Shown piece after piece: positions 17,014-24,445 of a stretch of DNA of 64,000 nt (positions are counted from its first letter, which is position 1; every line of letters begins with the position of its first letter). This stretch comes from an uncultured Oscillibacter sp. (GTDB lineage: Bacteria > Bacillota > Clostridia > Oscillospirales > Oscillospiraceae): the NCBI GenBank assembly GCA_934574045.1, contig CAKTMK010000004.1:1-64000 (forward strand), written 5' to 3'. Under the pieces are notes generated by a model, which saw only the letters and a program-made list of their open reading frames with translations, was not told where the DNA came from and did not search any database. The position numbers and the translations under genes were made by a program.

Positions 17014-17739
17014 ATGAAGACAGGTCCCTCGCCCAAGGGGCTTCTGATGCGGCGCAAGGTCCTCAGCGCGTCGGCAAAGGCGTTTTTGCAGTATGGCTAC
17101 GCGAAAACGTCCAGCAGGATCGTGACGGAGCTTCTGGGGGTTTGCAACGGTTCGCCGTTTTATCATTACGGCAACAAGGAGGGCGTGCTGCTGGAGCTGG
17201 CGCGCCGGATGTTCGCCGGACAGTTTGAAACGGCGGAGCATCTGGTCGGGCCGGACGCCGGCCCGCTCCGGCTCTACGCGGCGGAGACTGCCGTGCAGCT
17301 TCACATCGCGGAGCTGAGCGAGCCGCTGCGGGAGCTGTACGTCACGGCGTACACGCTGCCCAGCACGTCGCAGTACATCCATCAGGGGATGCTGCCCCGG
17401 CTGCGGGAGATATTCGGCGCGTACCTGCCGGACACATCGGACGCGGCGCTCTACGAGCTGGAGCTGGCCTCGGCGGGCGTCACCCGCAGCTTCATGGCCG
17501 AACCGTGCGTGGGAGTGTTCACCATGGAGCGGAAGCTGCGCCGGTATCTGGAGTGCTGCTTCCGGATTTACGGCGTACCGCCGGGGGACTACGGCCCTGT
17601 GGTGGAGCAGACGGCGGGGATGGACCTTGCGCCTGTGGCGCGGCGCATCGTGGACTGGACTGTTCAGCAGGCGGATCAGGCGTTTGCCTCCGTGATGGCG
17701 GACGGAACGGTGCCGGAGCCGAAGCCGGTATTGGAATAA
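17014..17739 (+). CDS. TetR/AcrR-family transcriptional regulator
   Basis: A 241-aa regulator. The N-terminal helix-turn-helix (about residues 12-60) has the TetR pattern RRKVLSASAKAFLQYGYAKTSS, followed by GSPFYHYGNKEGVLLELA. The rest is a helical ligand or dimer domain with no family I can name. It has its own promoter and terminator. The neighbours are convergent or divergent, so its target is not evident; a self-regulated or distant target is equally possible. Confidence 0.88.
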   Translation: MKTGPSPKGLLMRRKVLSASAKAFLQYGYAKTSSRIVTELLGVCNGSPFYHYGNKEGVLLELARRMFAGQFETAEHLVGPDAGPLRLYAAETAVQLHIAELSEPLRELYVTAYTLPSTSQYIHQGMLPRLREIFGAYLPDTSDAALYELELASAGVTRSFMAEPCVGVFTMERKLRRYLECCFRIYGVPPGDYGPVVEQTAGMDLAPVARRIVDWTVQQADQAFASVMADGTVPEPKPVLE

Positions 17740-17744
17740 GAAAG

Positions 17745-17774
17745 AACGCCGCAGCCCGTTGGGGCTGCGGCGTT
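17745..17774. terminator. Bidirectional terminator
   Basis: A 13-bp stem, AACGCCGCAGCCC (17745-17757) with 17762-17774, lies between the convergent TetR and HD-domain genes. The minus strand has TTCTTTCTT after it. Confidence 0.8.
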
Positions 17775-17803
17775 GGTCTGCTCTGCGGCGCCTTCCGGCG
17801 GGG

Positions 17804-18367
17804 TCAGTTCCCCTTTGCCACCTTGTCGATCGTCTCCTGACGGACCGCCTCGCGCAGCGCGGTCAGATAGGGCGAAAACGATGCGTTCTCCGAGCCGTAG
17901 GTCAGGTTCAGATCGTATTCGTGGGGCTCCCAGGTGGAAAGGCTGGACTCGTTGTGCTGGATGACCGCCTCCAGCTTGTCCAGCGCCTTGTAGATCTTGG
18001 CCTCCTGCGTCTCCAGCGCGGCCATCTCGCGGTAGAGCGCCTGCATATCCTCCCGGAGGGGGGAGGGGAGCGTATCCACCCACTGAAAAAGCAGGCGCTC
18101 CTCCGTTTCCTCGTCTGCCGCCGTCTTGTCAAAGGAGGGGATGTCTCCGGTGAAGCATTCGCCCAGATCGTGGATCAGACACATCCGGATCACCTTGTCC
18201 ATGTCTGCGTCCGGGAATTCATCCCGCAGCCAATAGGCCGCCAGCGCCACCCGCCAGCAGTGCTCGGCCACGCTCTCGTGCCGTCCCTTTGCGGTGTAGC
18301 AGTGGCGGGTGGTGTCCTTCAGCCGTCCGGCTGTGTGGAGCGCGGAGAGCAGCGTTTCAACGTTCAT
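17804..18367 (-). CDS. HD-domain phosphohydrolase (YfbR/HDDC2-like 5'-nucleotidase)
   Basis: A 187-aa HD-fold hydrolase. Metal ligands can be read as H30 (GRHESVAEH), H36, and the HD pair H66-D67 in LIHDLGE. This pattern matches the YfbR/HDDC2 group, which removes phosphate from (deoxy)nucleoside 5'-monophosphates. AGAGAGG precedes the ATG. The MerR gene ends 2 bases before the point where its leader begins, so the two may share a transcript. Confidence 0.82.
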   Translation of the reverse strand: MNVETLLSALHTAGRLKDTTRHCYTAKGRHESVAEHCWRVALAAYWLRDEFPDADMDKVIRMCLIHDLGECFTGDIPSFDKTAADEETEERLLFQWVDTLPSPLREDMQALYREMAALETQEAKIYKALDKLEAVIQHNESSLSTWEPHEYDLNLTYGSENASFSPYLTALREAVRQETIDKVAKGN

Positions 18368-18387
18368 TTTGATGACCTCTCTGTTTT

Positions 18388-18867
18388 TTACCTGTTTGAT
18401 TCCTCACCCGGCTCGGCTGATGGAATGCCTTTCAGCTCCCGCCGGACGGCGCGGAAGCGCTCCGGCACGTCGCCGTCCGCCATGTCCCGGGGCACGTCGA
18501 TGGTGCCTGCGGCCTTGGCCGTCTCGTAAAACCAGCACTTGTACTCCACGGTCCGCAGCGTGTGCTGCATCTCCGTGATCTGCTCCCGCAGCACCTGACG
18601 CTGGCGCTGGAACATCTGGAGCCGGGTGTCGATGGTGTCGTCTCCCCGCAGGGCCAGCTGGATATACTGCCGGATGTCCTTGATGGACATACCGGCCTTT
18701 TTCATGCAGTTGATGACCTGAAGCCACTCAAAATCGGACTCCTGAAACATCCGGATGCCGCCGGAGGAGCGCTCCACAAAGGGCAGCAGGCCCTCCTTGT
18801 CATAGTAGCGCAGGGTGGAGGCGGGGACCTCCAGCAGCTTGGCCATCTCGCCCACGGTGTAGACCAT
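18388..18867 (-). CDS. MerR-family transcriptional regulator
   Basis: A 159-aa MerR regulator with an N-terminal winged HTH (YTVGEMAKLLEVPASTLRYYDKEGLLPF), a Gly-Ile-Arg wing (SSGGIRMFQESD), and a coiled-coil dimer helix around residues 75-110. The start at 18867 follows GGAGGGATC. There are cysteines near residue 108 (YKCWFYE) but no metal-type Cys cluster at the C-terminus. The gene is divergent from a redox operon whose promoter contains a MerR-type dyad, so that operon is the likely target. The effector is unknown. Confidence 0.9.
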   Translation of the reverse strand: MVYTVGEMAKLLEVPASTLRYYDKEGLLPFVERSSGGIRMFQESDFEWLQVINCMKKAGMSIKDIRQYIQLALRGDDTIDTRLQMFQRQRQVLREQITEMQHTLRTVEYKCWFYETAKAAGTIDVPRDMADGDVPERFRAVRRELKGIPSAEPGEESNR

Positions 18868-18899
18868 TTTGATCCCTCCTGAATTTTTTGAAAAAGCAC

Positions 18900-18930
18900 T
18901 TGACTGAAAGTAAACTTTAAGTTGTAGAGT
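18900..18930 (+). promoter_or_regulatory. MerR-type promoter and operator of the redox operon
   Basis: TTGACT (18900-18905) and TAGAGT (18925-18930) are 19 bp apart, longer than the optimal 17, the hallmark of MerR-activated promoters. The near-perfect dyad CTGAAAGT-AA-ACTTTAAG (18904-18921, one mismatch) fills the spacer. It lies in the divergent region and reads toward the RibD-like gene at 18999. Confidence 0.8.
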
Positions 18931-18998
18931 ATACACGAACTTCAGATTTATGATACTGTCTGACGGCTCCACTGTCAAGCAGGACCAAGGAGGACAAA

Positions 18999-19676
18999 AT
19001 GAAAAGACCTTATATTATCTGCCACATGATGACCTCTGTGGACGGGCGCATCGACTGCGCCATGACCGAGCATCTGCCGGGCGTGGCGGAGTATTACGAC
19101 ACGCTGGACGCGCTGGACGCCCCCACCCGCGTCAGCGGACGGGTGACGGCCCAGCTGGAGATGGCCCGGCCGGGGACCTTCCGCAGTGAAACGGTCACAC
19201 CGCTGGGCCGGGAGGCTTTTTCCAAGGCGGTGGACGCGGGCGGCTACGAGGTGGTGACCGACACCCGGGGCACGCTGCTCTGGGAGAACGGCGCGGGCGA
19301 GCGTCCGCTGCTGATCCTGACCTGCGAGCAGGTCAGCCGCGAGTATCTGGCGTATCTTGACGAGCGGAAGATCTCGTGGATCGCCTGCGGAAAGGAGCGG
19401 ATCGACCTGCCCCGGGCCTGCGGGATCCTGACCGGGGAGTTCGGCGTGGGACGGATGGCCGTGGTGGGCGGCGGACACGTCAACGCGGGCTTCCTTGCCG
19501 CGGGGCTGCTGGACGAGGTCAGCGTGCTGGTGGGCGCGGGGATCGACGGCCGGGGCGGCCAGCCCGCCGTGTTCGACGGACTGCCGGAGGACCGGCCCGT
19601 GACGCGGCTGAGGCTCTCCGGTGTGAAGCAGTACGGCAGCGGCGCGGTCTGGCTGCGCTACCGCGTGGAGCAGTAA
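18999..19676 (+). CDS. RibD C-terminal/dihydrofolate reductase-fold protein
   Basis: A 225-aa protein of the RibD_C fold: it starts with PYIICHMMTSVDGRID, the NADPH-site pattern, and ends with a GGGHVNAGFLAAGLLDEVSVLV segment. Family members are NAD(P)H-dependent reductases of riboflavin synthesis or related unknown reactions. The rest of a riboflavin operon is absent and the neighbours are redox-type genes, so a stand-alone reductase role is more likely. It is the first gene of the MerR-linked operon; AAGGAGG precedes its ATG. Confidence 0.85.
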   Translation: MKRPYIICHMMTSVDGRIDCAMTEHLPGVAEYYDTLDALDAPTRVSGRVTAQLEMARPGTFRSETVTPLGREAFSKAVDAGGYEVVTDTRGTLLWENGAGERPLLILTCEQVSREYLAYLDERKISWIACGKERIDLPRACGILTGEFGVGRMAVVGGGHVNAGFLAAGLLDEVSVLVGAGIDGRGGQPAVFDGLPEDRPVTRLRLSGVKQYGSGAVWLRYRVEQ

Positions 19677-19694
19677 AAGGAGAGAAGCTTTCTG

Positions 19695-20126
19695 ATGAAG
19701 TACGAAGATCGGGAAGCGTTTGAAAAGAGCAATCCGTTCGGCACCGGTGAGGCCAACACCGCCTATGCCAAGTTTTTCGTGGGGGATTCCTTCCTGAATC
19801 CCCTCACCGACCCCAAGAGCGGCCTGTTCGCCGCCAACGTGACCTTTGAGCCGGGCTGCCGCAACAACTGGCACATCCACCACGCCGCAAAGGGCGGCGG
19901 GCAGCTCCTGCTCTGCACCGCAGGAGAGGGCTGGTATCAGGAGGCGGGAAAGCCCGCCGTCAGCCTGCACGAGGGCAGCGTGGTCATGATCCCCGCGGGC
20001 GTGAAGCACTGGCACGGCGCGAAGAAGGACAGCTGGTTCTCCCACATCGCCGTGGAGGTCCCCGGCGAGGAATGCCGGAACGAGTGGTGCGAGCCGGTGT
20101 CCGACGAGAAATACGGAAAGCCGTAA
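19695..20126 (+). CDS. Cupin-domain protein
   Basis: A 143-aa single-domain cupin. The first metal motif is visible as NNWHIHHAAKGGGQ (His-rich, with the usual Glu replaced by Gln or absent) and the second as PAGVKHWHG. These proteins are often found beside carboxymuconolactone decarboxylase-like genes in Clostridia. The substrate is unknown. It lies 18 bases after the RibD-like gene and 20 before the next gene, in one operon. Confidence 0.87.
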   Translation: MKYEDREAFEKSNPFGTGEANTAYAKFFVGDSFLNPLTDPKSGLFAANVTFEPGCRNNWHIHHAAKGGGQLLLCTAGEGWYQEAGKPAVSLHEGSVVMIPAGVKHWHGAKKDSWFSHIAVEVPGEECRNEWCEPVSDEKYGKP

Positions 20127-20146
20127 GACGGTAAGGAGGAATTTTC

Positions 20147-20479
20147 ATGGCTGTGAAACAGACCGCGGGGCGGGATGCGCTGGGCGGGTTTGCCCCGAAG
20201 TTCGCGGAGCTGAACGACGACGTGCTGTTCGGTCAGGTGTGGAGCCGGGAGGACAAGCTCTCGCTCCGGGACCGTTCGCTGGTGACGGTGGTGGCCCTGA
20301 TGGCCCAGGGGCTGACGGACGAGAGCTTCCGCTATCATCTGCTCAGCGCCAAAAAGAACGGCATCACAAAAGACGAGATCGCGGAGATCGTCACCCATGC
20401 CGCGTTTTACTGCGGCTGGCCCAAGACGTGGGCGGTGTTCCGCATGGCGAAGGAGATCTGGAAGGAGGAGGAAGCATGA
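20147..20479 (+). CDS. Carboxymuconolactone decarboxylase (AhpD-like) family protein
   Basis: A 110-aa all-alpha CMD-family protein with the pattern LSLRDRSLVTVVALMAQG, and EIAEIVTHAAFYCGWPKTWAVF near the C-terminus. A single Cys in the helix (FYCGWP) rather than a CxxC pair means classical AhpD peroxidase chemistry is not supported. AAGGAGG precedes the ATG, and the stop overlaps the start of the aldo/keto reductase. Confidence 0.9.
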   Translation: MAVKQTAGRDALGGFAPKFAELNDDVLFGQVWSREDKLSLRDRSLVTVVALMAQGLTDESFRYHLLSAKKNGITKDEIAEIVTHAAFYCGWPKTWAVFRMAKEIWKEEEA

Positions 20480-21345
20480 TCCTGAAGGAGACGTATACGC
20501 TGGCCGGGGGCGCAAAGCTGCCCAAGCTGGGGCTTGGCACCTGGTTCATTGACGACGGTAAGGCGGCGGAGGGGGTCCGCGCGGCGGTGGAGCTGGGCTA
20601 CCGGTTCCTCGACACCGCGCAGGCCTACGGCAACGAGCGGGGCGTGGGCGAGGGCGTGCGCACCTGCGGTCTGCCCCGGGAGGAGCTGTTCGTCGCCAGC
20701 AAGGTGGCGGCGGAGCACAAGTCCTATGACGCGGCGGCGAAGTCCATCGACGAGACGCTGGAAAAAATGGGGCTTTCCTATCTGGACCAGATGATGATTC
20801 ACTCCCCCCAGCCGTGGGCGGAATTCCGGGCGGAGAAGCGGTATTTTGAGGAGAACCGGGAGGTCTGGCGGGCGCTGGAGGACGCGCAGGCGGCGGGGAA
20901 GGTCCGTGTCATCGGTGTGTCCAACTTCCTGCAGGACGATCTGGAGAGCCTGCTGCCCGCCTGCCGCGTGCGGCCCATGGTCAACCAGATCCTTCTGCAC
21001 ATCGGCCGTACCGACCAGACGCTTCTGGACTTCTGCGAAGCGCAGGAGATCCGGGTGGAGGCGTATTCTCCCATCGCCCACGGCGAGGCGCTGAAGAACC
21101 CCGCCATTTCCAAAATGGCGGAGAAGTACGGCGTGACCGCTCCGCAGCTGTGCATCCGGTATGTGATCCAGCTTGGCGCGGCGGCTCTGCCCAAGACCGC
21201 CGACCCGGACCATATGCGGGGGAACGCGGACATGGATTTCACGATTTCCGACGCGGATATGCAGACGCTTTCGAGCATGGAGCGGATGCGGGATTACGGG
21301 GAATTCAATATCTTCCCGGTGTTCAGCGGCAAGCCGCTGGCGTAA
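20476..21345 (+). CDS. Aldo/keto reductase
   Basis: A 289-aa NADPH-dependent aldo/keto reductase. The catalytic tetrad can be read as D46, Y51 (FLDTAQAYGNE), K76 (VASKV) and H109 (MMIHSPQPW). The cofactor end has LPKTADPDHMRGN. Its ATG at 20476 overlaps the preceding stop by 4 bases. It probably reduces an aldehyde or ketone. In many Firmicutes a MerR regulator with this promoter type controls aldo/keto reductases responding to electrophiles; that is a plausible but unproven role here. Confidence 0.93.
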   Translation: MILKETYTLAGGAKLPKLGLGTWFIDDGKAAEGVRAAVELGYRFLDTAQAYGNERGVGEGVRTCGLPREELFVASKVAAEHKSYDAAAKSIDETLEKMGLSYLDQMMIHSPQPWAEFRAEKRYFEENREVWRALEDAQAAGKVRVIGVSNFLQDDLESLLPACRVRPMVNQILLHIGRTDQTLLDFCEAQEIRVEAYSPIAHGEALKNPAISKMAEKYGVTAPQLCIRYVIQLGAAALPKTADPDHMRGNADMDFTISDADMQTLSSMERMRDYGEFNIFPVFSGKPLA

Positions 21346-21431
21346 GGGAAACGGAAACACGCCGGGGGCGCCGTCCAACTTGGACGGCGCCCCCGGCGCA
21401 TCAGCTCACGGAAGATGGAGGTGTTGTAGTG

Positions 21432-22535
21432 ATTTCGATCCACGCGCCCTGCGGGGCGCGACAGGTGTGAATGAAATTATTTCCGTCCCAGTCAAAATTT
21501 CAATCCACGCGCCCCGTGAGGGGCGCGACCCCGCCAAGTTCGAGGCCATCAAGAGCATCATTGCATTTCAATCCACGCGCCCCGCGAGGCGCGACCGCCA
21601 ATAGCTGAGCGGCCTTTGTTGGTTGCGTTATTTCGATCCACGCGCCCCGCGAGGGGCGCGACTGCGCCGAGGTCGGCAGGCCCAACGATCCGGGCGCTAT
21701 TTCAATCCACGCGCCCCGCGAGGGGCGCGACGTGGGCGTGTTTGCCAAGGGATACCTCCCGGTAGAATTTCAATCCACGCGCCCCGCGAGGGGCGCGACT
21801 CCAGATTTGCCGCCCACAGATCTTTGATTACCGGATTTCAATCCACGCGCCCCGCGAGGGGCGCGACTTTTCCGTGGGCCGCGCGAAATTATAGACCAGC
21901 AATTTCAATCCACGCACCCTGCGGGGCGCGACGCAAGCATCCTGAAAATCAAGGAGTTTCTGGGGCTATTTCAATCCACGCGCCCCGCGAGGGGCGCGAC
22001 CGGATTGGACTGAGAAACATGGAGAATCCATGGAAATTTCAATCCACGCGCCCCGTGAGGGGCGCGACCCGCCGTACCGGCCTTAATGTAGATCTCAAAG
22101 GATTTCAATCCACGCGCCCCGTGAGGGGCGCGACTGCCACCCATAAGAACAAGTCTAAAAAGCAACGTATTTCAATCCACGCGCCCCGTGAGGGGCGCGA
22201 CCGTTTCACAATATCGTCATAATGCGGTTTTACGCATTTCAATCCACGCGCCCCGTGAGGGGCGCGACCGCTTCGCGCATCGATCTGAAGCTCGTAATTG
22301 TAATTTCAATCCACGCGCCCCGTGAGGGGCGCGACGGCAAGACCCACAAAGCCGTGGCGTAACGACAGTATTTCAATCCACGCGCCCCGTGAGGGGCGCG
22401 ACGATCTGCGCCCGGACGCCCGTGCGCGGGTCGGGATTTCAATCCACGCGCCCCGTGAGGGGCGCGACCTCGTCGCGTCTGGTGTCAATTTTGCCATGAT
22501 GTATTTCAATCCACGCGCCCCGTGAGGGGCGCGAC
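21432..22535 (-). CRISPR. CRISPR array, 17 repeats and 16 spacers, type I-C-like repeat
   Basis: Repeats of 33 bases (31 in three degenerate ones) start at 21432, 21497, 21565, 21630, 21699, 21767, 21835, 21902, 21968, 22036, 22102, 22169, 22236, 22303, 22370, 22436 and 22503. Spacers are 33-36 bases. On the minus strand each repeat starts GTCGCGCCCC and ends GTGGATTGAAAT, the type I-C signature, so transcription runs from the high-coordinate end. Repeats 21432, 21565 and 21902 each lack two bases. The low-coordinate end has the divergent terminal repeat, as expected for the oldest end. No cas gene lies on either side within the window. I did not find a spacer matching elsewhere in the window by eye. 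Confidence 0.97.
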
Positions 22536-22780
22536 AGCAAACCTGCACAAAAAAGTGGTGCGGTTTGCAAAAAACATACAAGACCGCCCGCACATACCCA
22601 GCGGACCGCTCTGCACCGGGCGGCGTGCCGAGAAGATTACCACAAACACTGTGGTCTGCGCGGTGCGAACCCGCTGGGAAAACCTGCACGCTTTCGCTTC
22701 GCACGCAGGGCAGAATGTCCCTCCGGCGAAGCGCCGCTTCCCGCCGGGATGCCTGCCGGAAAGGGGGGCTGCTTCTTAAT
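22536..22780 (-). promoter_or_regulatory. Probable CRISPR leader
   Basis: The stretch next to the least divergent repeat carries no convincing gene. Directly beside the first repeat an inverted repeat GCAAACCTGCAC...GTGCGGTTTGC (22538-22567) could form a hairpin; a further ACCACA/TGTGGT dyad lies near 22640. Leader identity is inferred from repeat orientation and position. The remainder up to 22937 holds only the downstream gene's promoter region. Confidence 0.6.
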
Positions 22781-22899
22781 ATGAATAGTATATCAGCCCG
22801 CGGAAAATGGCAAGGGAAAATTTGGATAGGCGGCGGCCGTGCGGTGGAATTTTCCAGTCCGGTCTTGCAAATCCAACAAAAATCAGTTATGATAAAAAA

Positions 22900-22905
22900 T
22901 ATAAT
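22900..22905 (+). promoter_or_regulatory. TATAAT -10 element upstream of the clostripain-like gene
   Basis: A perfect TATAAT lies in an A/T-rich stretch 32 bases before the ATG. No good -35 hexamer is present at 16-18 bp, so the promoter may be weak or activator-dependent. Confidence 0.4.
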
Positions 22906-22937
22906 GTTATGAAATTTTACCACTTAGGGGAAATGAT

Positions 22938-24407
22938 ATGGGTAAACTATTGGGAAGCCTTGCGCTGGTCCTCGCGGCGCTGTTTGTGCTGGTGCTTCTT
23001 CTGCCGGACGATGAGGAGCCGGCTGACCCGCCGCAGTCCTCCGCCGTGCAGACGGAGCAGCTGAGCGCGGTGTCCTTTCCGGAGGACATGGTGCGGGAGA
23101 AGCAGACCGTCCTGCGGGGCGGGGGAGAGGACACGGTCACGGTCCTGATTTACATGAACGGCTCCGATCTGGAGTCGGATGGCGCCGGAGCGACGGCGGA
23201 TCTGTGCGAGATGCTGGAGGCGGACATCAGCGATCAGGTGAATGTGCTGGTGGAGACGCTGGGCACGCGGCGCTGGTCGAAAAAACTGGGCATCGCCGCG
23301 GACCGTTCGCAGCGCTACCGCGCGGCGGACGGAAAGCTCACGCTGGTGGACGATTCACTGGGCCAGCTGGACGCCACCGCGCCGGAGACGCTGACGGACT
23401 TTATCCGCTGGGGCGCGGCCAATTACCCGGCGGACCGCTACTTCCTCCTGTTCTGGGACCACGGGGCGGGGCCGGTATACGGCTTCGGCTACGATGAGCA
23501 CCAGCCCGAGGACGCGGAGCTGACGGTGGACGAGATCCAGACGGCGGTAAAGGACGGCGGCGTGTACTTCGACGTGATCGGCATGGACTGCTGCATCATG
23601 TCCTCGCTGGAGCTTTGCTGCGCGCTGTACAATTACTGCGATTACATGATCCTCTCCGAGGATTTTGAGTCGCAGTATGGCTGGGAATATACCGGCTGGC
23701 TGAACGCGCTGTCAGAAAACACCTCCATTCCCACGCCGGAGCTGGGCCGCATTCTGGTGGACGACATGGTGGAGGACAACGAGCGGCGGGACGGCGGCTC
23801 GTCCACGCTGGCGCTGATCGACGAATCGTACATGAAAGTGCTGTACACGGCGTGGGTGGACTTTGCCTACGCCAACGAGGACGCGCTGCTGGGCAAGAAC
23901 TACAGCATGCCCGTCCGGGGCGGACGGCGCGCCCATCCCCGGCTGCGGATGGTGCGGGACGCTTCCAGTATGGCGGACTATTACATCACGGACATCATGG
24001 CGGTGGCGCAGAACATTGCCTCGCCGGAGGCGGAGGCGCTCTCCGCCGCGGTGAGTCTTGCGGTGAACTACTTCAACTGCTCGTATGACGAGATCGGCAT
24101 GACGGGCCTGTCCGTCACGCTGCCATACGGCGACGAGGACTTTTACGATGCGCTTACCCGCGTGTTCACCGGCGCGGGCCTTGACGGGGATTATGTGACG
24201 TGGCTGGGGAAATTCACCGACGGCTGCGACAGCTATTACGACTACGACCCGTGGTACGAGGAGGACTGGCAGGGCTGGGACGATTACGAGGACGATTTCG
24301 ACTGGCTGGACTGGCTGTTCTTTGACGACGAGGACTATTGGGAGGATGATGACTGGGACGACTGGGACTGCTGGGAGTACGACTGGGACGACGGCTGCTA
24401 CGCCTGA
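22938..24407 (+). CDS. Clostripain-family (C11) cysteine protease with acidic-aromatic tail
   Basis: A 489-aa protein with an N-terminal membrane anchor or signal (about 4-22) followed by a Pro/Asp/Glu-rich linker. The C11 core begins near TVLIYMNGSDLES. The catalytic dyad is H175 in WDHGAG and C219 in MDCCIMSS, as in clostripain. Activity probably needs no partner, but clostripain itself is processed. The last 58 residues (432-489) are extreme: 27 Asp/Glu, 10 Trp, 11 other aromatics and no Lys or Arg. The protein is probably anchored outside the membrane. It is followed by two more envelope-type genes. Substrate unknown. Confidence 0.88.
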   Translation: MGKLLGSLALVLAALFVLVLLLPDDEEPADPPQSSAVQTEQLSAVSFPEDMVREKQTVLRGGGEDTVTVLIYMNGSDLESDGAGATADLCEMLEADISDQVNVLVETLGTRRWSKKLGIAADRSQRYRAADGKLTLVDDSLGQLDATAPETLTDFIRWGAANYPADRYFLLFWDHGAGPVYGFGYDEHQPEDAELTVDEIQTAVKDGGVYFDVIGMDCCIMSSLELCCALYNYCDYMILSEDFESQYGWEYTGWLNALSENTSIPTPELGRILVDDMVEDNERRDGGSSTLALIDESYMKVLYTAWVDFAYANEDALLGKNYSMPVRGGRRAHPRLRMVRDASSMADYYITDIMAVAQNIASPEAEALSAAVSLAVNYFNCSYDEIGMTGLSVTLPYGDEDFYDALTRVFTGAGLDGDYVTWLGKFTDGCDSYYDYDPWYEEDWQGWDDYEDDFDWLDWLFFDDEDYWEDDDWDDWDCWEYDWDDGCYA

Positions 24408-24445
24408 CGGCGGAGCAAAATTCAAGTGTGAAGCGGGAGGAAGAA

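Noticed and set aside
21623..22222. Open frames reading through the CRISPR array as repetitive Arg/Gly/Ala proteins
   Set aside because: They are made of the repeat unit translated over and over with spacers between; no ribosome binding site and no family.
21432..22937. A hidden cas gene or a defence operon beside the CRISPR array
   Set aside because: Flanking genes read clearly as aldo/keto reductase on one side and protease on the other; no nuclease, helicase or Cas motif was seen.
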